DNA of 64,000 nucleotides from Paenibacillus sp. oral taxon 786 str. D14 (GTDB taxonomy: Bacteria; Bacillota; Bacilli; Paenibacillales; Paenibacillaceae), in contig NZ_GG695983.1 in NCBI RefSeq assembly GCF_000159955.1, positions 27,754-91,753 on the forward strand. The letters are read 5' to 3'. The notes under the pieces are model-generated. The model worked only from the letters and a program-made list of their open reading frames with translations, had not been told where the DNA came from and did not search any database. Positions within the stretch are counted from its first letter, which is position 1, and each line of letters starts with the position of its first letter. Positions 44,397 to 52,510 of this stretch are shown piece by piece. The position numbers and the translations under genes are program-made.

Positions 44397-45033
44397 GGGG
44401 TTGCTCTTCTTGGCAGGTGAGGAAGGCTTAAGCCTCAAACAGCTGGCTGAAGTGACGGAGCAGCGGCAAGAGGTGGTGTCCGATGCCTTGCTGGATATGA
44501 AATCGTCCTTCGAGCGAGCCGGCAGAGGACTGCAAATCGTGCAAATCGCCGGCAACTACCAGCTGGCGACGCTTCCGGAGCATGCCCCTTATTTCGAACG
44601 GCTGGCTTATTCGCCTTCGCGTTCGACCTTATCCCAGGCTGCGCTTGAAACGTTATCGATTATCGCTTATCGTCAACCGATTACTCGGGTAGAGATTGAG
44701 GAAATCCGGGGGGTGAAATCCGAGCGGGCGATTCATTCCCTGGTCAACAAGGATTTAATTGAAGAAGTGGGCCGCGCTGAAGCGATCGGGCGTCCAATTT
44801 TGTACGGGACCACCAAAGCGTTTCTGGACTATTTTGGACTGGCCAGCCTAAAGGATTTGCCGGACTTGGCCGATTTCGAAAGTGCCGAGGAGCTGGAGGA
44901 GGAGACGCAGCTCCTGTTCCAGCGCTTAGAGGAACAACAGCTGACGTTTGATGATGTAAATCAGGATTTTGTTGCAAAGGAGGAGGAGTCACCGGGGGAA
45001 AATCCCGATGATATGGAACCAGGGAATTTATGA
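44365..45033 (+). CDS. scpB: Segregation and condensation protein B
   Basis: Kite subunit that binds ScpA as a dimer in condensin. The 222-residue protein has two winged-helix domains with KSIIEGLLFLAGEEGLSLKQ and ALETLSIIAYRQPITRVEIE, followed by EIRGVKSERAIHSLVNKDLIEEVGRAEAIGRPILYGTT. It continues in an acidic tail (EEESPGENPDDMEPGN). ATG 44365 lies inside scpA behind GGGGAAGGAAG. Confidence 0.95.
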   Translation: MNFQELKSIIEGLLFLAGEEGLSLKQLAEVTEQRQEVVSDALLDMKSSFERAGRGLQIVQIAGNYQLATLPEHAPYFERLAYSPSRSTLSQAALETLSIIAYRQPITRVEIEEIRGVKSERAIHSLVNKDLIEEVGRAEAIGRPILYGTTKAFLDYFGLASLKDLPDLADFESAEELEEETQLLFQRLEEQQLTFDDVNQDFVAKEEESPGENPDDMEPGNL

Positions 45034-45069
45034 GGACATCCGCAAAGAAACCGCAGGCAGAACGAACCG

Positions 45070-45104
45070 ACGATCCCGCTCAAATTGAGACGGGATCGTT
45101 TGTT
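45070..45104 (+). terminator. Intrinsic terminator after scpB
   Basis: ACGATCCCG pairs with CGGGATCGT across 12 bases and is followed by TTTGTTATT. Confidence 0.75.
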
Positions 45105-45236
45105 ATTCGGCCCCAAAACGCATTAAGTTTGTTATCGAACACTTTGCTTAAATCGTGAAACGTATCGAATGATTTCCTTTTGGAATAGCCATACTACGAT
45201 GGAGTATTTTATCTGATAGGTATGGAGGGCTTTCCC

Positions 45237-45920
45237 GTGTGGATTTGGCTCGGAGGCATCCTGATCCTGCTGCTGCTAATAGCTGCCTTGATTTTGCTGT
45301 CTACCATTACGTTCAATTTGACCCTGCGCAAGAAAAATCGGGATGACATGGTGTTGCTGGAAGTTACGATGCTCTATGGCTTTGTTCACTTACGTTACCA
45401 GGTACCTACGATCCGGATTAAAAATTGGCGTGACGGTGTGCAGATCGAGAAAAATCAGCCAGAGAACGTGCTGCAAAAGGAATCCACCAGCGTCGACCAC
45501 GAGGTGAACAAAGACAAGGTCGAGCAATGGATGGATCAGTTCGAACGTTTGCTTCAAGCGACCAGCGGGCTGCGGGTCTGGCTTCAATCCACACTTCGCC
45601 GCGTCTCCTTCCGCAAGCTGGAATGGTCAACGAACATCGCGTTAGAGGATGCGGCCCATACCGCGACGTTAACGGGGGTACTATGGGGAGTTAAAGCGAC
45701 GATTGTTGGCTGGCTTACCCGTTATATTTCTTTGAAGCAGAGACCTAAATTGTTTGTCGTTCCTGTATTCGACAGTAAGCCGTTATTTTCCACGGAATTC
45801 CGCTGCATAGCGCAAATTCGCTGCGGTTATGCTATCTATGCTGGACTGGTACTTATAGTTCGCGTGCTAAAAGTGAAGGGAGGAGTTAAGAAATGGCTGA
45901 CCATCCTATTCAAGGACTAA
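45237..45920 (+). CDS. DUF2953 membrane protein (YtfI-like)
   Basis: 227-residue protein of unknown function in the DUF2953 family. One membrane segment at the N terminus (about 1-25, WIWLGGILILLLLIAALILL) precedes a soluble part with the family stretch FRKLEWSTNIALEDAAHTATLTGVLWG. GTG 45237 is chosen because GGAGGG lies 7 bases upstream; an ATG at 45222 would overlap that site. It overlaps the ytfJ-like gene by 28 bases. In B. subtilis the pair ytfI-ytfJ lies elsewhere, and ypuI occupies this place. Confidence 0.85.
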   Translation: MWIWLGGILILLLLIAALILLSTITFNLTLRKKNRDDMVLLEVTMLYGFVHLRYQVPTIRIKNWRDGVQIEKNQPENVLQKESTSVDHEVNKDKVEQWMDQFERLLQATSGLRVWLQSTLRRVSFRKLEWSTNIALEDAAHTATLTGVLWGVKATIVGWLTRYISLKQRPKLFVVPVFDSKPLFSTEFRCIAQIRCGYAIYAGLVLIVRVLKVKGGVKKWLTILFKD

Positions 45921-46384
45921 TGCAAACCGCCATGGAAAACATCAAGGAAATGGTTGATGTCAACACGATCGTGGGTGAACCGGTCGAAACGCCGGACGGC
46001 AGCGTGATTTTGCCAATCAGCCGCGTGGGCTTCGGTTTTGCTGCCGGGGGGAGCGATTTTATTGTTGATGACGAACACAATAAATCGACCACAGGCTCTT
46101 CTGAGAACAGCAATGTCCGCCCGTTTGGCGGCGGTAGCGGCGGCGGGGTTTCGATTAATCCGATCGCGTTCCTCGTCGTAGGAAAGCCGGGCGTACACAT
46201 TGTGCCGCTGGATAACCAAACACATCTTGTCGAAAAAATCATTGATACCGTACCTGGTATCATCGACCGAATCCAGTCCATGTTCCCGAACCAGAATGCA
46301 ACTGCGAATGCAGCGATGGCAACAGCGCAAGCTGCCCAGATGCAGGAATCGGCCGTCCGAACCGGCATAAATCCTTTTGCATAA
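45893..46384 (+). CDS. ytfJ: GerW family sporulation protein YtfJ
   Basis: 163-residue protein of the YtfJ/GerW family, found in spores and needed in B. subtilis for germination with L-alanine. Family features are MADHPIQGLMQTAMENIKEMVDVNTIVGEP, the Gly-rich loop FGGGSGGGVSINPIAFLVV and VHIVPLD. ATG 45893 lies in the end of the DUF2953 gene behind GGGAGGAG. The end carries a Gln/Ala-rich stretch (ATANAAMATAQAAQMQ). Confidence 0.92.
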   Translation: MADHPIQGLMQTAMENIKEMVDVNTIVGEPVETPDGSVILPISRVGFGFAAGGSDFIVDDEHNKSTTGSSENSNVRPFGGGSGGGVSINPIAFLVVGKPGVHIVPLDNQTHLVEKIIDTVPGIIDRIQSMFPNQNATANAAMATAQAAQMQESAVRTGINPFA

Positions 46385-46400
46385 CTGCCTTTTGACCGTT

Positions 46401-46434
46401 GATCCTTTCCGGGCTGCCGGGAGGGGTCTTTTTC
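46401..46434 (+). terminator. Intrinsic terminator after ytfJ
   Basis: GATCCTTTCCGG pairs imperfectly with CCGGGAGGGGTC around GCTG, followed by TTTTTC. Confidence 0.75.
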
Positions 46435-46449
46435 TTGATTTTAGGTGGG

Positions 46450-46478
46450 ACATACTCTCTTGCAAAATTGCATATAAG
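46450..46478 (+). promoter_or_regulatory. Possible sigma-E promoter of dacB
   Basis: ACATACT (46450-46456) and CATATAAG (46471-46478), 14 bases apart, resemble the sigma-E elements kmATATT and CATACAMT. dacB-spmA-spmB is a sigma-E operon in B. subtilis. Confidence 0.45.
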
Positions 46479-46523
46479 TAAACAAGTACCTGCTATAGTA
46501 CCTGTTACCGGAGGAATCAACTT

Positions 46524-47723
46524 ATGAAGAAAGATTCACATGACCGCAGATTACACTCCTTTTGCTGCTTATTGGCCGCGGTTCTGCTGTTCGCCTGGTT
46601 GAATCCGCAGGCTGTACAAGCTGCTCCCGATGCGCCCTCGATCCATGCTCAGGCCGCTGCGGTCATTGACGTGACCTCGGGTCGCCTACTGTACAGCTTG
46701 CACGGAGATGACGAGTTGCCCATCGCCAGCTTGACCAAGATCATGACCGCCATCGTCGCGATCGAGCACGGCAAACTGTCGGATATGGTTACCGTTGGAA
46801 AGAACGCATACGGGAAGGAGGGCTCATCCCTCTATCTCCATTTAGGGGAAGAGATGAGTCTGGAAAATATGCTATACGGGCTGATGCTCCGTTCAGGCAA
46901 TGATGCAGCGACCGCGATTGCGGAGCATGTGGGCGGCTCGGAGGAAGGCTTCGTTTATTTGATGAATGAAAAGGCCAAGCTTCTCGGATTAACCCATACC
47001 CATTTTCAAAATCCTCATGGTTTAGATGCCAAAGGGCATTATTCTTCAGCCAACGATTTGGCCAAGCTGACAAGCTATGCATTGAAAAATCCGCACTTTA
47101 AGGAGATCGTTCGAACACCCAGCAAAACCGCGCCAAACCCCAATGATCCGTGGGATTATAAGTGGTTAAACAAGAACAAGATGCTGCGTTTCTACGACGG
47201 GGCAGACGGTGTGAAAACCGGCTATACGAAGACGGCAAGACGTTGTTTGGTGAGCTCCGCGACCCGCAATGGACAGCAAATCGCCGTCGTCACATTAAAC
47301 GACGGGGATGATTGGAATGATCACCGCAAGCTGCTGGATTACAGTTTTGCGAACTTTCCTCTGACAACGTTGATCAGCAAAGGGCAAGCGATTGAAAACG
47401 GTCTGGTGACCGGGGCGGATTTCAAATATGCGCTGGCCCCGGAGGAAGTCGGCAAAGTTGAGAGAAGGCTGAAGTTAGTGGAGGCGCGTACAGGCTCGTT
47501 TGGTTATCGCGGGCGAATCAGCGTTCGATTAAATGGAGAAGAAATCGGCACGGTGCCGGTGTACGATAAGGCCAGCTACAATCCCGCCATCATGGGCAAC
47601 GGGAATGAGCCGAATGTCGGCGGAGCCTATGGATCCGCTTCGGAACATCAGGTGATTCAATGGCCTTCTGATTGGTCTGCGGCGTTAAAGAAGGTGCTGC
47701 AAACCTTGTTGTTTGATATTTGA
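46524..47723 (+). CDS. dacB: D-alanyl-D-alanine carboxypeptidase DacB-like (sporulation)
   Basis: Carboxypeptidase that lowers cross-linking of the spore cortex (PBP5* in B. subtilis). The 399-residue protein has a signal peptide (about 1-35, ending VQAAPDAP) and the motifs SLTK (IASLTKIM), SGND (RSGNDAAT) and KTG (VKTGYTK). Its beta domain and an amphipathic C terminus follow. ATG 46524 lies behind CCGGAGGAATCAACTT. It differs from DacF (28906) and is followed by spmA and spmB, which makes the DacB assignment firm by context. Confidence 0.92.
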   Translation: MKKDSHDRRLHSFCCLLAAVLLFAWLNPQAVQAAPDAPSIHAQAAAVIDVTSGRLLYSLHGDDELPIASLTKIMTAIVAIEHGKLSDMVTVGKNAYGKEGSSLYLHLGEEMSLENMLYGLMLRSGNDAATAIAEHVGGSEEGFVYLMNEKAKLLGLTHTHFQNPHGLDAKGHYSSANDLAKLTSYALKNPHFKEIVRTPSKTAPNPNDPWDYKWLNKNKMLRFYDGADGVKTGYTKTARRCLVSSATRNGQQIAVVTLNDGDDWNDHRKLLDYSFANFPLTTLISKGQAIENGLVTGADFKYALAPEEVGKVERRLKLVEARTGSFGYRGRISVRLNGEEIGTVPVYDKASYNPAIMGNGNEPNVGGAYGSASEHQVIQWPSDWSAALKKVLQTLLFDI

Positions 47724-47773
47724 TGTGGGGTAAAGGGAGAGAGGCAAGACTGGGCGAAGGAGGGGCAGAACGA

Positions 47774-48403
47774 ATGGTCAACAAAATATGGCTTGCACTT
47801 ATTTTGATTGGGTTTCTCTTTGCAGCTATTAAAGGGGATATCGGTACGGTGACGCAAGCGGCGTTTGACGGGGCTGCGACCGGCGTAACCGTATGTTTTG
47901 GATTAATCAGCGTGTTGGTGTTTTGGCTTGGGATCATGCGACTGGCGGAGGATTCTGGCCTGGTGAAGACGATCTCCAGGCTGCTTGGACCGATTGTTGC
48001 TTATTTGTTCCCTGACGTGCCGAAGAACCATCCGGCGATGGGGTATATTTTATCGAACATGAGCGCGAATTTACTTGGCCTTGGGAACGCAGCTACGCCG
48101 ATGGGAATCCGCGCCATGCAGGCGTTGCAGGAGCTGAACCCAGACAAACAAACGGCCTCCCCGGCCATGTGTACTTTGCTGGCCCTGAACACCGCCAGCA
48201 TTACGTTGATTCCCACCACGTTGATTGCGATCCGCATCAACTTCCATTCTGCGAATCCGGCAGAAATCGTGGGGTCGACGCTGCTTGCGACAGCCATCGC
48301 CACAGGGGCGGCTATCGTCGCTGATCGCTGGTATCGCAGACGGAACACGTATTGTACACCGCCGCGGATCTCGGCGCCACCCGATATTTCGCTGAAAGGG
48401 TGA
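47774..48403 (+). CDS. spmA: Spore maturation protein A
   Basis: Membrane protein with a nucleoside-transporter-type gate domain that helps dehydrate the spore core. The 209-residue protein has four or five hydrophobic segments; SpmA-type parts are NKIWLALILIGFLFAA at the start, then GDIGTVTQAAFDGAATGV and NMSANLLGLGNAATPMGI. ATG 47774 is favoured by GAAGGAGGGGCAGAACGA; an upstream ATG at 47720 lacks a ribosome site. Confidence 0.93.
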   Translation: MVNKIWLALILIGFLFAAIKGDIGTVTQAAFDGAATGVTVCFGLISVLVFWLGIMRLAEDSGLVKTISRLLGPIVAYLFPDVPKNHPAMGYILSNMSANLLGLGNAATPMGIRAMQALQELNPDKQTASPAMCTLLALNTASITLIPTTLIAIRINFHSANPAEIVGSTLLATAIATGAAIVADRWYRRRNTYCTPPRISAPPDISLKG

Positions 48404-48409
48404 GGCATT

Positions 48410-48943
48410 TTGCTCGATTGGGTGAATCTTATTTCGGCTTGGGCCGTACCGGTGATGATTGCCTTTATTCCGCTTTATGCTTATTTCAAAAAAGTACCGG
48501 TCTATGAGTCGTTTGTCGACGGAGCGAAGGATGGGTTCTCAACCGCCATAGGGATCATCCCGCATCTGGTTGGCATGATGGTGGCAATCAGCGTGTTCCG
48601 CGCTTCCGGGGCGCTCGATTTCTTTGTCGGGTGGATGACGCCCTTTCTATCCTGGCTTCATGTTCCGCCGGAAGTGCTGCCGCTTGGGTTTCTTCGGCCT
48701 TTGACCGGGACGGGCTCACTGGCCTTTACAACTGACCTGATCAAAACCTATGGTCCAGATTCGATGATCGGCCGGATCGCTTCCACTATTCAAGGAAGTA
48801 CCGATACAACGCTTTACGTTTTGACGGTGTATTTCGGGGCCGTGGGGATCCGGAACGGCCGTTATGCCTTAAAGGTTGGATTATTTTCGGATGTCGTTGG
48901 CTTTATCGCTGCGATCGTCGTTTGCTTGCTCTTATTCGGTTAA
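48410..48943 (+). CDS. spmB: Spore maturation protein B
   Basis: Partner of SpmA in core dehydration, also with a gate domain. The 177-residue membrane protein has VPVYESFVDGAKDGFSTAIGIIPHLVGMMVAI, PLTGTGSLA and IQGSTDTTLYVLTVYFG. The start is TTG 48410 behind GGGTGAGG, 6 bases after spmA. A terminator follows. Confidence 0.93.
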   Translation: MLDWVNLISAWAVPVMIAFIPLYAYFKKVPVYESFVDGAKDGFSTAIGIIPHLVGMMVAISVFRASGALDFFVGWMTPFLSWLHVPPEVLPLGFLRPLTGTGSLAFTTDLIKTYGPDSMIGRIASTIQGSTDTTLYVLTVYFGAVGIRNGRYALKVGLFSDVVGFIAAIVVCLLLFG

Positions 48944-48970
48944 ATAACTACATACCTTTTATGATCGTTG

Positions 48971-49008
48971 AACCGCCTGCAGCACTTCGCTGATGGGGCG
49001 GTTTTTGC
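48971..49008 (+). terminator. Intrinsic terminator after spmB
   Basis: AACCGCC pairs with GGCGGTT across a 19-base loop, followed by TTTTTG. Confidence 0.75.
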
Positions 49009-49079
49009 GGTTTATGGGGACTGCTATTGTGATTTTTCCATGAGGTGGGTATCATGTGTATGAGGTGACTAATGCAAAT

Positions 49080-49826
49080 ATGGAAAGATTACAGAAAATT
49101 TTGGCCGCTGCCGGTGTGGCATCGCGCCGTAAATGCGAGGAATTAATTCTAAGCGGCAAGGTTCAAGTCAATGGTGAGACCGTTACGACGCTGGGCACGA
49201 AAGCTGATCCGTCCGTGGATGTGATTACCGTTGAGGGCAAGCCAATCGGCGCGGAGAAGAAGCTGTACCTGATGTTCAATAAACCGAAAGGCGTCATCAC
49301 GAGCGCTTCCGATCCCCAAGGCCGGAAAATCGTCACCGATTACTTAAAAGGAATCAAGGAGCGGGTTTATCCAGTAGGCCGGCTCGACTACGATACGGAA
49401 GGTCTACTGCTGCTGACCAATGACGGCGAATTTGCGCATTTGCTGACGCATCCAAAGCATCATGTACCGAAGACGTATCTGGCAACGGTCAAAGGGGTAC
49501 CGCATGGTACAGCGCTGGACAAGCTGAAGCAAGGTGTGATGCTGGAGGATGGGATGACGGCACCAGCCGAGGTCGAGTACTATGACATTGACCCGGAGGA
49601 GAAATACGCAACCATCTCGATCACAATTCATGAGGGCCGAAACCGTCAGGTGCGCCGCATGTTTGATGCGATTTCGCACCCGGTGACACGGCTCAAGCGC
49701 ATCTCCTTTGGTGATTTGGTTCTGGGTAACCTCAAACGCGGCCTGTACCGCCATTTGACCAAAGAAGAAGTCGACAGCCTCTACAAACTCGCCCGCACCA
49801 CTACTCCCCCCACTCCAAAGCGCTAG
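49080..49826 (+). CDS. rluB: 23S rRNA pseudouridine synthase RluB family
   Basis: Forms pseudouridine in 23S rRNA (position 2605 in E. coli numbering). The protein has an N-terminal S4 domain (MERLQKILAAAGVASRRKCE) and the RsuA-type catalytic domain with Asp in GRLDYDTEGLLLLTNDG and the INITIHEGRNRQVRRMF-like stretch. ATG 49080 gives the family N terminus. GTG 49056, eight codons upstream with GAGGTGGG behind it, has the better ribosome site and may be the true start. The place after spmB is conserved in Bacillus. Confidence 0.92.
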   Translation: MERLQKILAAAGVASRRKCEELILSGKVQVNGETVTTLGTKADPSVDVITVEGKPIGAEKKLYLMFNKPKGVITSASDPQGRKIVTDYLKGIKERVYPVGRLDYDTEGLLLLTNDGEFAHLLTHPKHHVPKTYLATVKGVPHGTALDKLKQGVMLEDGMTAPAEVEYYDIDPEEKYATISITIHEGRNRQVRRMFDAISHPVTRLKRISFGDLVLGNLKRGLYRHLTKEEVDSLYKLARTTTPPTPKR

Positions 49827-50219
49827 AAATGCGGTGAACTGGAGGCGAAAGGCAACAGGGTGGAACGATTCTGAACAGCGAAGCGTCAAGGTCTTGCCTT
49901 GTAGATTGAACAAAAATACGGAGAATGGCAAAAGGATAAAATGATTCTGGAGAAGCGGAGCGTTCGCCTTTGTGAGCGGAATTCTACCTTGAACTTGTTA
50001 TGATTAAGAATTCCGCGAGCAACAGCGATCGTAAGAACATTTTGCCCGGTTGCCCCAGTCGTAGCTAACCTGTCGTTCAAACAACATCAAGGCCTATAAG
50101 CGATAGCAGGATCATACGAATCTTTTCACCTTACCGCCCTTTCATCGCATTTTCACCTCATTTCTAGCGCGTCACATAATATTCATATTTCCCCGGGCTG
50201 AAACTGCGGCGAATTCCGA
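49827..50219. repeat. Gene-free stretch with a diverged tandem repeat
   Basis: Two related units of about 65 bases (near 49850-49918 and 49926-49990) share GGCAAnAGGrTrrAAyGATTCTG followed by AGCGnAGCGT and GCCTT. The remainder to 50219 holds no gene that I can see. It looks like a degenerate intergenic repeat element. Confidence 0.5.
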
Positions 50220-50252
50220 TATAATGTTCATAGAGTGTTCACGATTTGTTCA
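50220..50252 (+). promoter_or_regulatory. resA promoter region with phased repeats
   Basis: TATAAT at 50220-50225 is a good -10 without a clear -35. GTTCA occurs three times at exact 11-base spacing (50226, 50237, 50248; on the other strand TGAAC). Helically phased sites next to a weak promoter suggest activator or repressor binding; ResD is a natural candidate. Confidence 0.5.
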
Positions 50253-50289
50253 ACACTTCATGATATTTTTCATAGAAAGGAAGTTAACT

Positions 50290-50817
50290 ATGGGGAAGGC
50301 GAGACGGCCGATCCAAATCGTCATCTTGCTGTTGATCGTCATCCTAGGCGGATATGCGATCGGGACCGCAGTGTCCGGCGGCGAGGCCGATAAACCTAAA
50401 CAAGGCGGGAATCCGCCGACGTTTAAACTGCTCGGTTTGGATGGACAGGTACATACGTTAGACGACTATAAGGGCAAATCGGTGGTCTTGAACTTCTGGG
50501 CTACCTGGTGCACTTATTGCGTGAAAGAAATGCCCGCATTACAAGCCCAATGGGAAAAATGGCGCGATCAAGGCGTCGTCGTCCTGGGCATCAACACGGG
50601 CGAAGACGAGATGACCGTACAAAATTTCGTCAAGCAGACGGGCGTGGATTTTCCCATTTTATTTGATTCCGACAATACGACAACGCGCGATTACGGCATC
50701 GTGCCGATGCCAACGACGTTCTTTATCGGCAAGAACGGCAAAATTACCTCCATTCATCAAGGCGAGCTGAATTTGGATACGTTGGATGACCAAATCAAGC
50801 AGCTGGTGGGGCTTTGA
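50290..50817 (+). CDS. resA: Thiol-disulfide oxidoreductase ResA
   Basis: Membrane-anchored thioredoxin-like protein outside the cytoplasm that keeps the haem-binding cysteines of apocytochrome c reduced. The 175-residue protein has an N-terminal anchor (about 8-28) and a thioredoxin fold with the active site WATWCTYC (Cys74 and Cys77, same positions as in B. subtilis) and the cis-Pro loop VPMPTTFFIG. The active site reads CTYC, whereas ResA has CEPC, so the usual Pro is missing. ATG 50290 follows AAAGGAAGTTAACT. Confidence 0.92.
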   Translation: MGKARRPIQIVILLLIVILGGYAIGTAVSGGEADKPKQGGNPPTFKLLGLDGQVHTLDDYKGKSVVLNFWATWCTYCVKEMPALQAQWEKWRDQGVVVLGINTGEDEMTVQNFVKQTGVDFPILFDSDNTTTRDYGIVPMPTTFFIGKNGKITSIHQGELNLDTLDDQIKQLVGL

Positions 50818-50839
50818 CGGCGAGAGGAGGACATAATCG

Positions 50840-52510
50840 GTGATCGAAAATACAAAATGCGAATGCGGCCACCAAAACCGGGTGGGAACCGTATTGTGCG
50901 AAGCCTGCGGCAAACCGCTGCTTGAGGAGGATCAGCAAGGCGGGCTGCTGGAGATGCGTTACGACGGGGTCGCCCGGCGGTCGCAGCGGACCAATCCCAA
51001 CTTCATTGACCGGATTTGGAACTTCTTCTCCTCCGTCAAGGTAGCGATTTATCTGATCATCATCACACTGATTGGTGCGATGTTAGGCACGATATTTGAA
51101 CAGGAAAGCAACTTCATTAACTTCGACCCTTCGACCTATTACAAGAACAAATACGGAACGATCGGCGAAATTTATTACCGGCTGGGCTTGTCCCATACGT
51201 ATGAATCCTGGTGGTTTATACTGCTGCTGGTTATGATCGGGGCGTCGCTTGTGATCTGCAGCTTGGATCGCGTGCTTCCGCTTTACAAAGCGCTTTCAAA
51301 GCAAAAAGTGCGCAAGCACCTGGAATTTCTCACCCGGCAGAAAATCGTTTATCAAGGGGAAATCAACGAAGATGGCGCGGAATGGGTTCAGCGAGCCGTC
51401 CAACCGTTGCGAAAGAAGCATTACCGGGTTTATACAGACGGCAGCGCCTTGCTGGCAGAGAAACAGCGGTTTAGCCGCTGGGGCCCTTACATTATTCATA
51501 TCGGACTGATCGTTTTTCTCCTGGCGGTCTTGTTCCGCGGTTTGCCGGGTCTGCATCTGGACAAACATTACTGGTTCCCTGAAGGCGAAATCACGCATAT
51601 TCCCGAAACGAACCTTTATTTGAAAAATGAGAAGTTTACGGTTGAATATTACAGCGAGGACGAAATGTCCGAGGAATTTAAAGCCAGAGGCAAGGTTGTG
51701 CCGAAGCTGTTTGAGACCCAAGCCGTACTGTATGAATGCACGGCGGATTGCGACGATCCTTCGAAGGAGCCGCAGCTTCGCGAAGTCAAGCGTCATGCCA
51801 TTCGGGTTAACGATCCGCTCAGTTACAAAGGACTTCAAGCGTATCAGTTCGACTTTGATCTCACGCCGAAGCTAAGATCGGTGCAGCCAGCCTTAGTGGA
51901 TGTTAAAACCGGGAAATCCTACGGTAAATTCAAATTGGACATGAGAAATCCCCAGCGTGAGTATGAAGTTGGCCCTTACCGGTTAACGCTGCAAAATAAA
52001 TATATGGATTTTTCCCTGAACGACGAGGGAAAGCCGGTATCCATTTCCGGCGAGCCTAACGCGCCTGCCTTTTTATTTTTGATCAAAGGACCGGATCTTC
52101 CGGAGGAAGGCGCACAGTACATTTATTTTCCTAAACAGGTTGACAAGGAGCGGTTCCAGCAGGATGCGATTAACGAGCAGCTTGGGGGCGTACAATCGAA
52201 GCTGCGGCTGGATGTCCTTGGGATGGAAGACGTCGACTTTATCGAAGCGTCCAGTTATTTGAACATCCGGGTTGACCGGGCGATGCCGTTCGTTTGGCTG
52301 GGTCTTGGGATCGTGATGCTTGGACTGGTCTTAGGGTTTTACTGGCAGCATCGCCGCATATGGCTGCGTGTCGATGGCCGACAGCTGACGCTGGGCGGAC
52401 ATACGACCAAGAATTGGTTTGGCATGCGCCGCGAAGTTTCCGCATTCCTCCAATCGATGGGTGTAGAAGCGGATGAGAAGTCATTGGAAAATAGGGGGAA
52501 ACATCCATGA
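50840..52510 (+). CDS. resB: Cytochrome c biogenesis protein ResB with N-terminal zinc ribbon-like segment
   Basis: Part of the System II haem delivery and cytochrome c synthetase complex with ResC. The 556-residue protein shows FFSSVKVAIYLIIITLIGAMLGTIF in the first membrane segments and RFSRWGPYIIHIGLIVFLLAVLFRG later. A large extracytoplasmic part (about 240-470) follows, and then a last membrane segment near 475-495. The first 30 residues are unusual: they carry CEC-x10-CEAC (Cys7, 9, 20, 23), like a zinc ribbon. The GTG start at 50840 lies behind GAGAGGAGGAC. It overlaps resC by four bases. Confidence 0.93.
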   Translation: MIENTKCECGHQNRVGTVLCEACGKPLLEEDQQGGLLEMRYDGVARRSQRTNPNFIDRIWNFFSSVKVAIYLIIITLIGAMLGTIFEQESNFINFDPSTYYKNKYGTIGEIYYRLGLSHTYESWWFILLLVMIGASLVICSLDRVLPLYKALSKQKVRKHLEFLTRQKIVYQGEINEDGAEWVQRAVQPLRKKHYRVYTDGSALLAEKQRFSRWGPYIIHIGLIVFLLAVLFRGLPGLHLDKHYWFPEGEITHIPETNLYLKNEKFTVEYYSEDEMSEEFKARGKVVPKLFETQAVLYECTADCDDPSKEPQLREVKRHAIRVNDPLSYKGLQAYQFDFDLTPKLRSVQPALVDVKTGKSYGKFKLDMRNPQREYEVGPYRLTLQNKYMDFSLNDEGKPVSISGEPNAPAFLFLIKGPDLPEEGAQYIYFPKQVDKERFQQDAINEQLGGVQSKLRLDVLGMEDVDFIEASSYLNIRVDRAMPFVWLGLGIVMLGLVLGFYWQHRRIWLRVDGRQLTLGGHTTKNWFGMRREVSAFLQSMGVEADEKSLENRGKHP

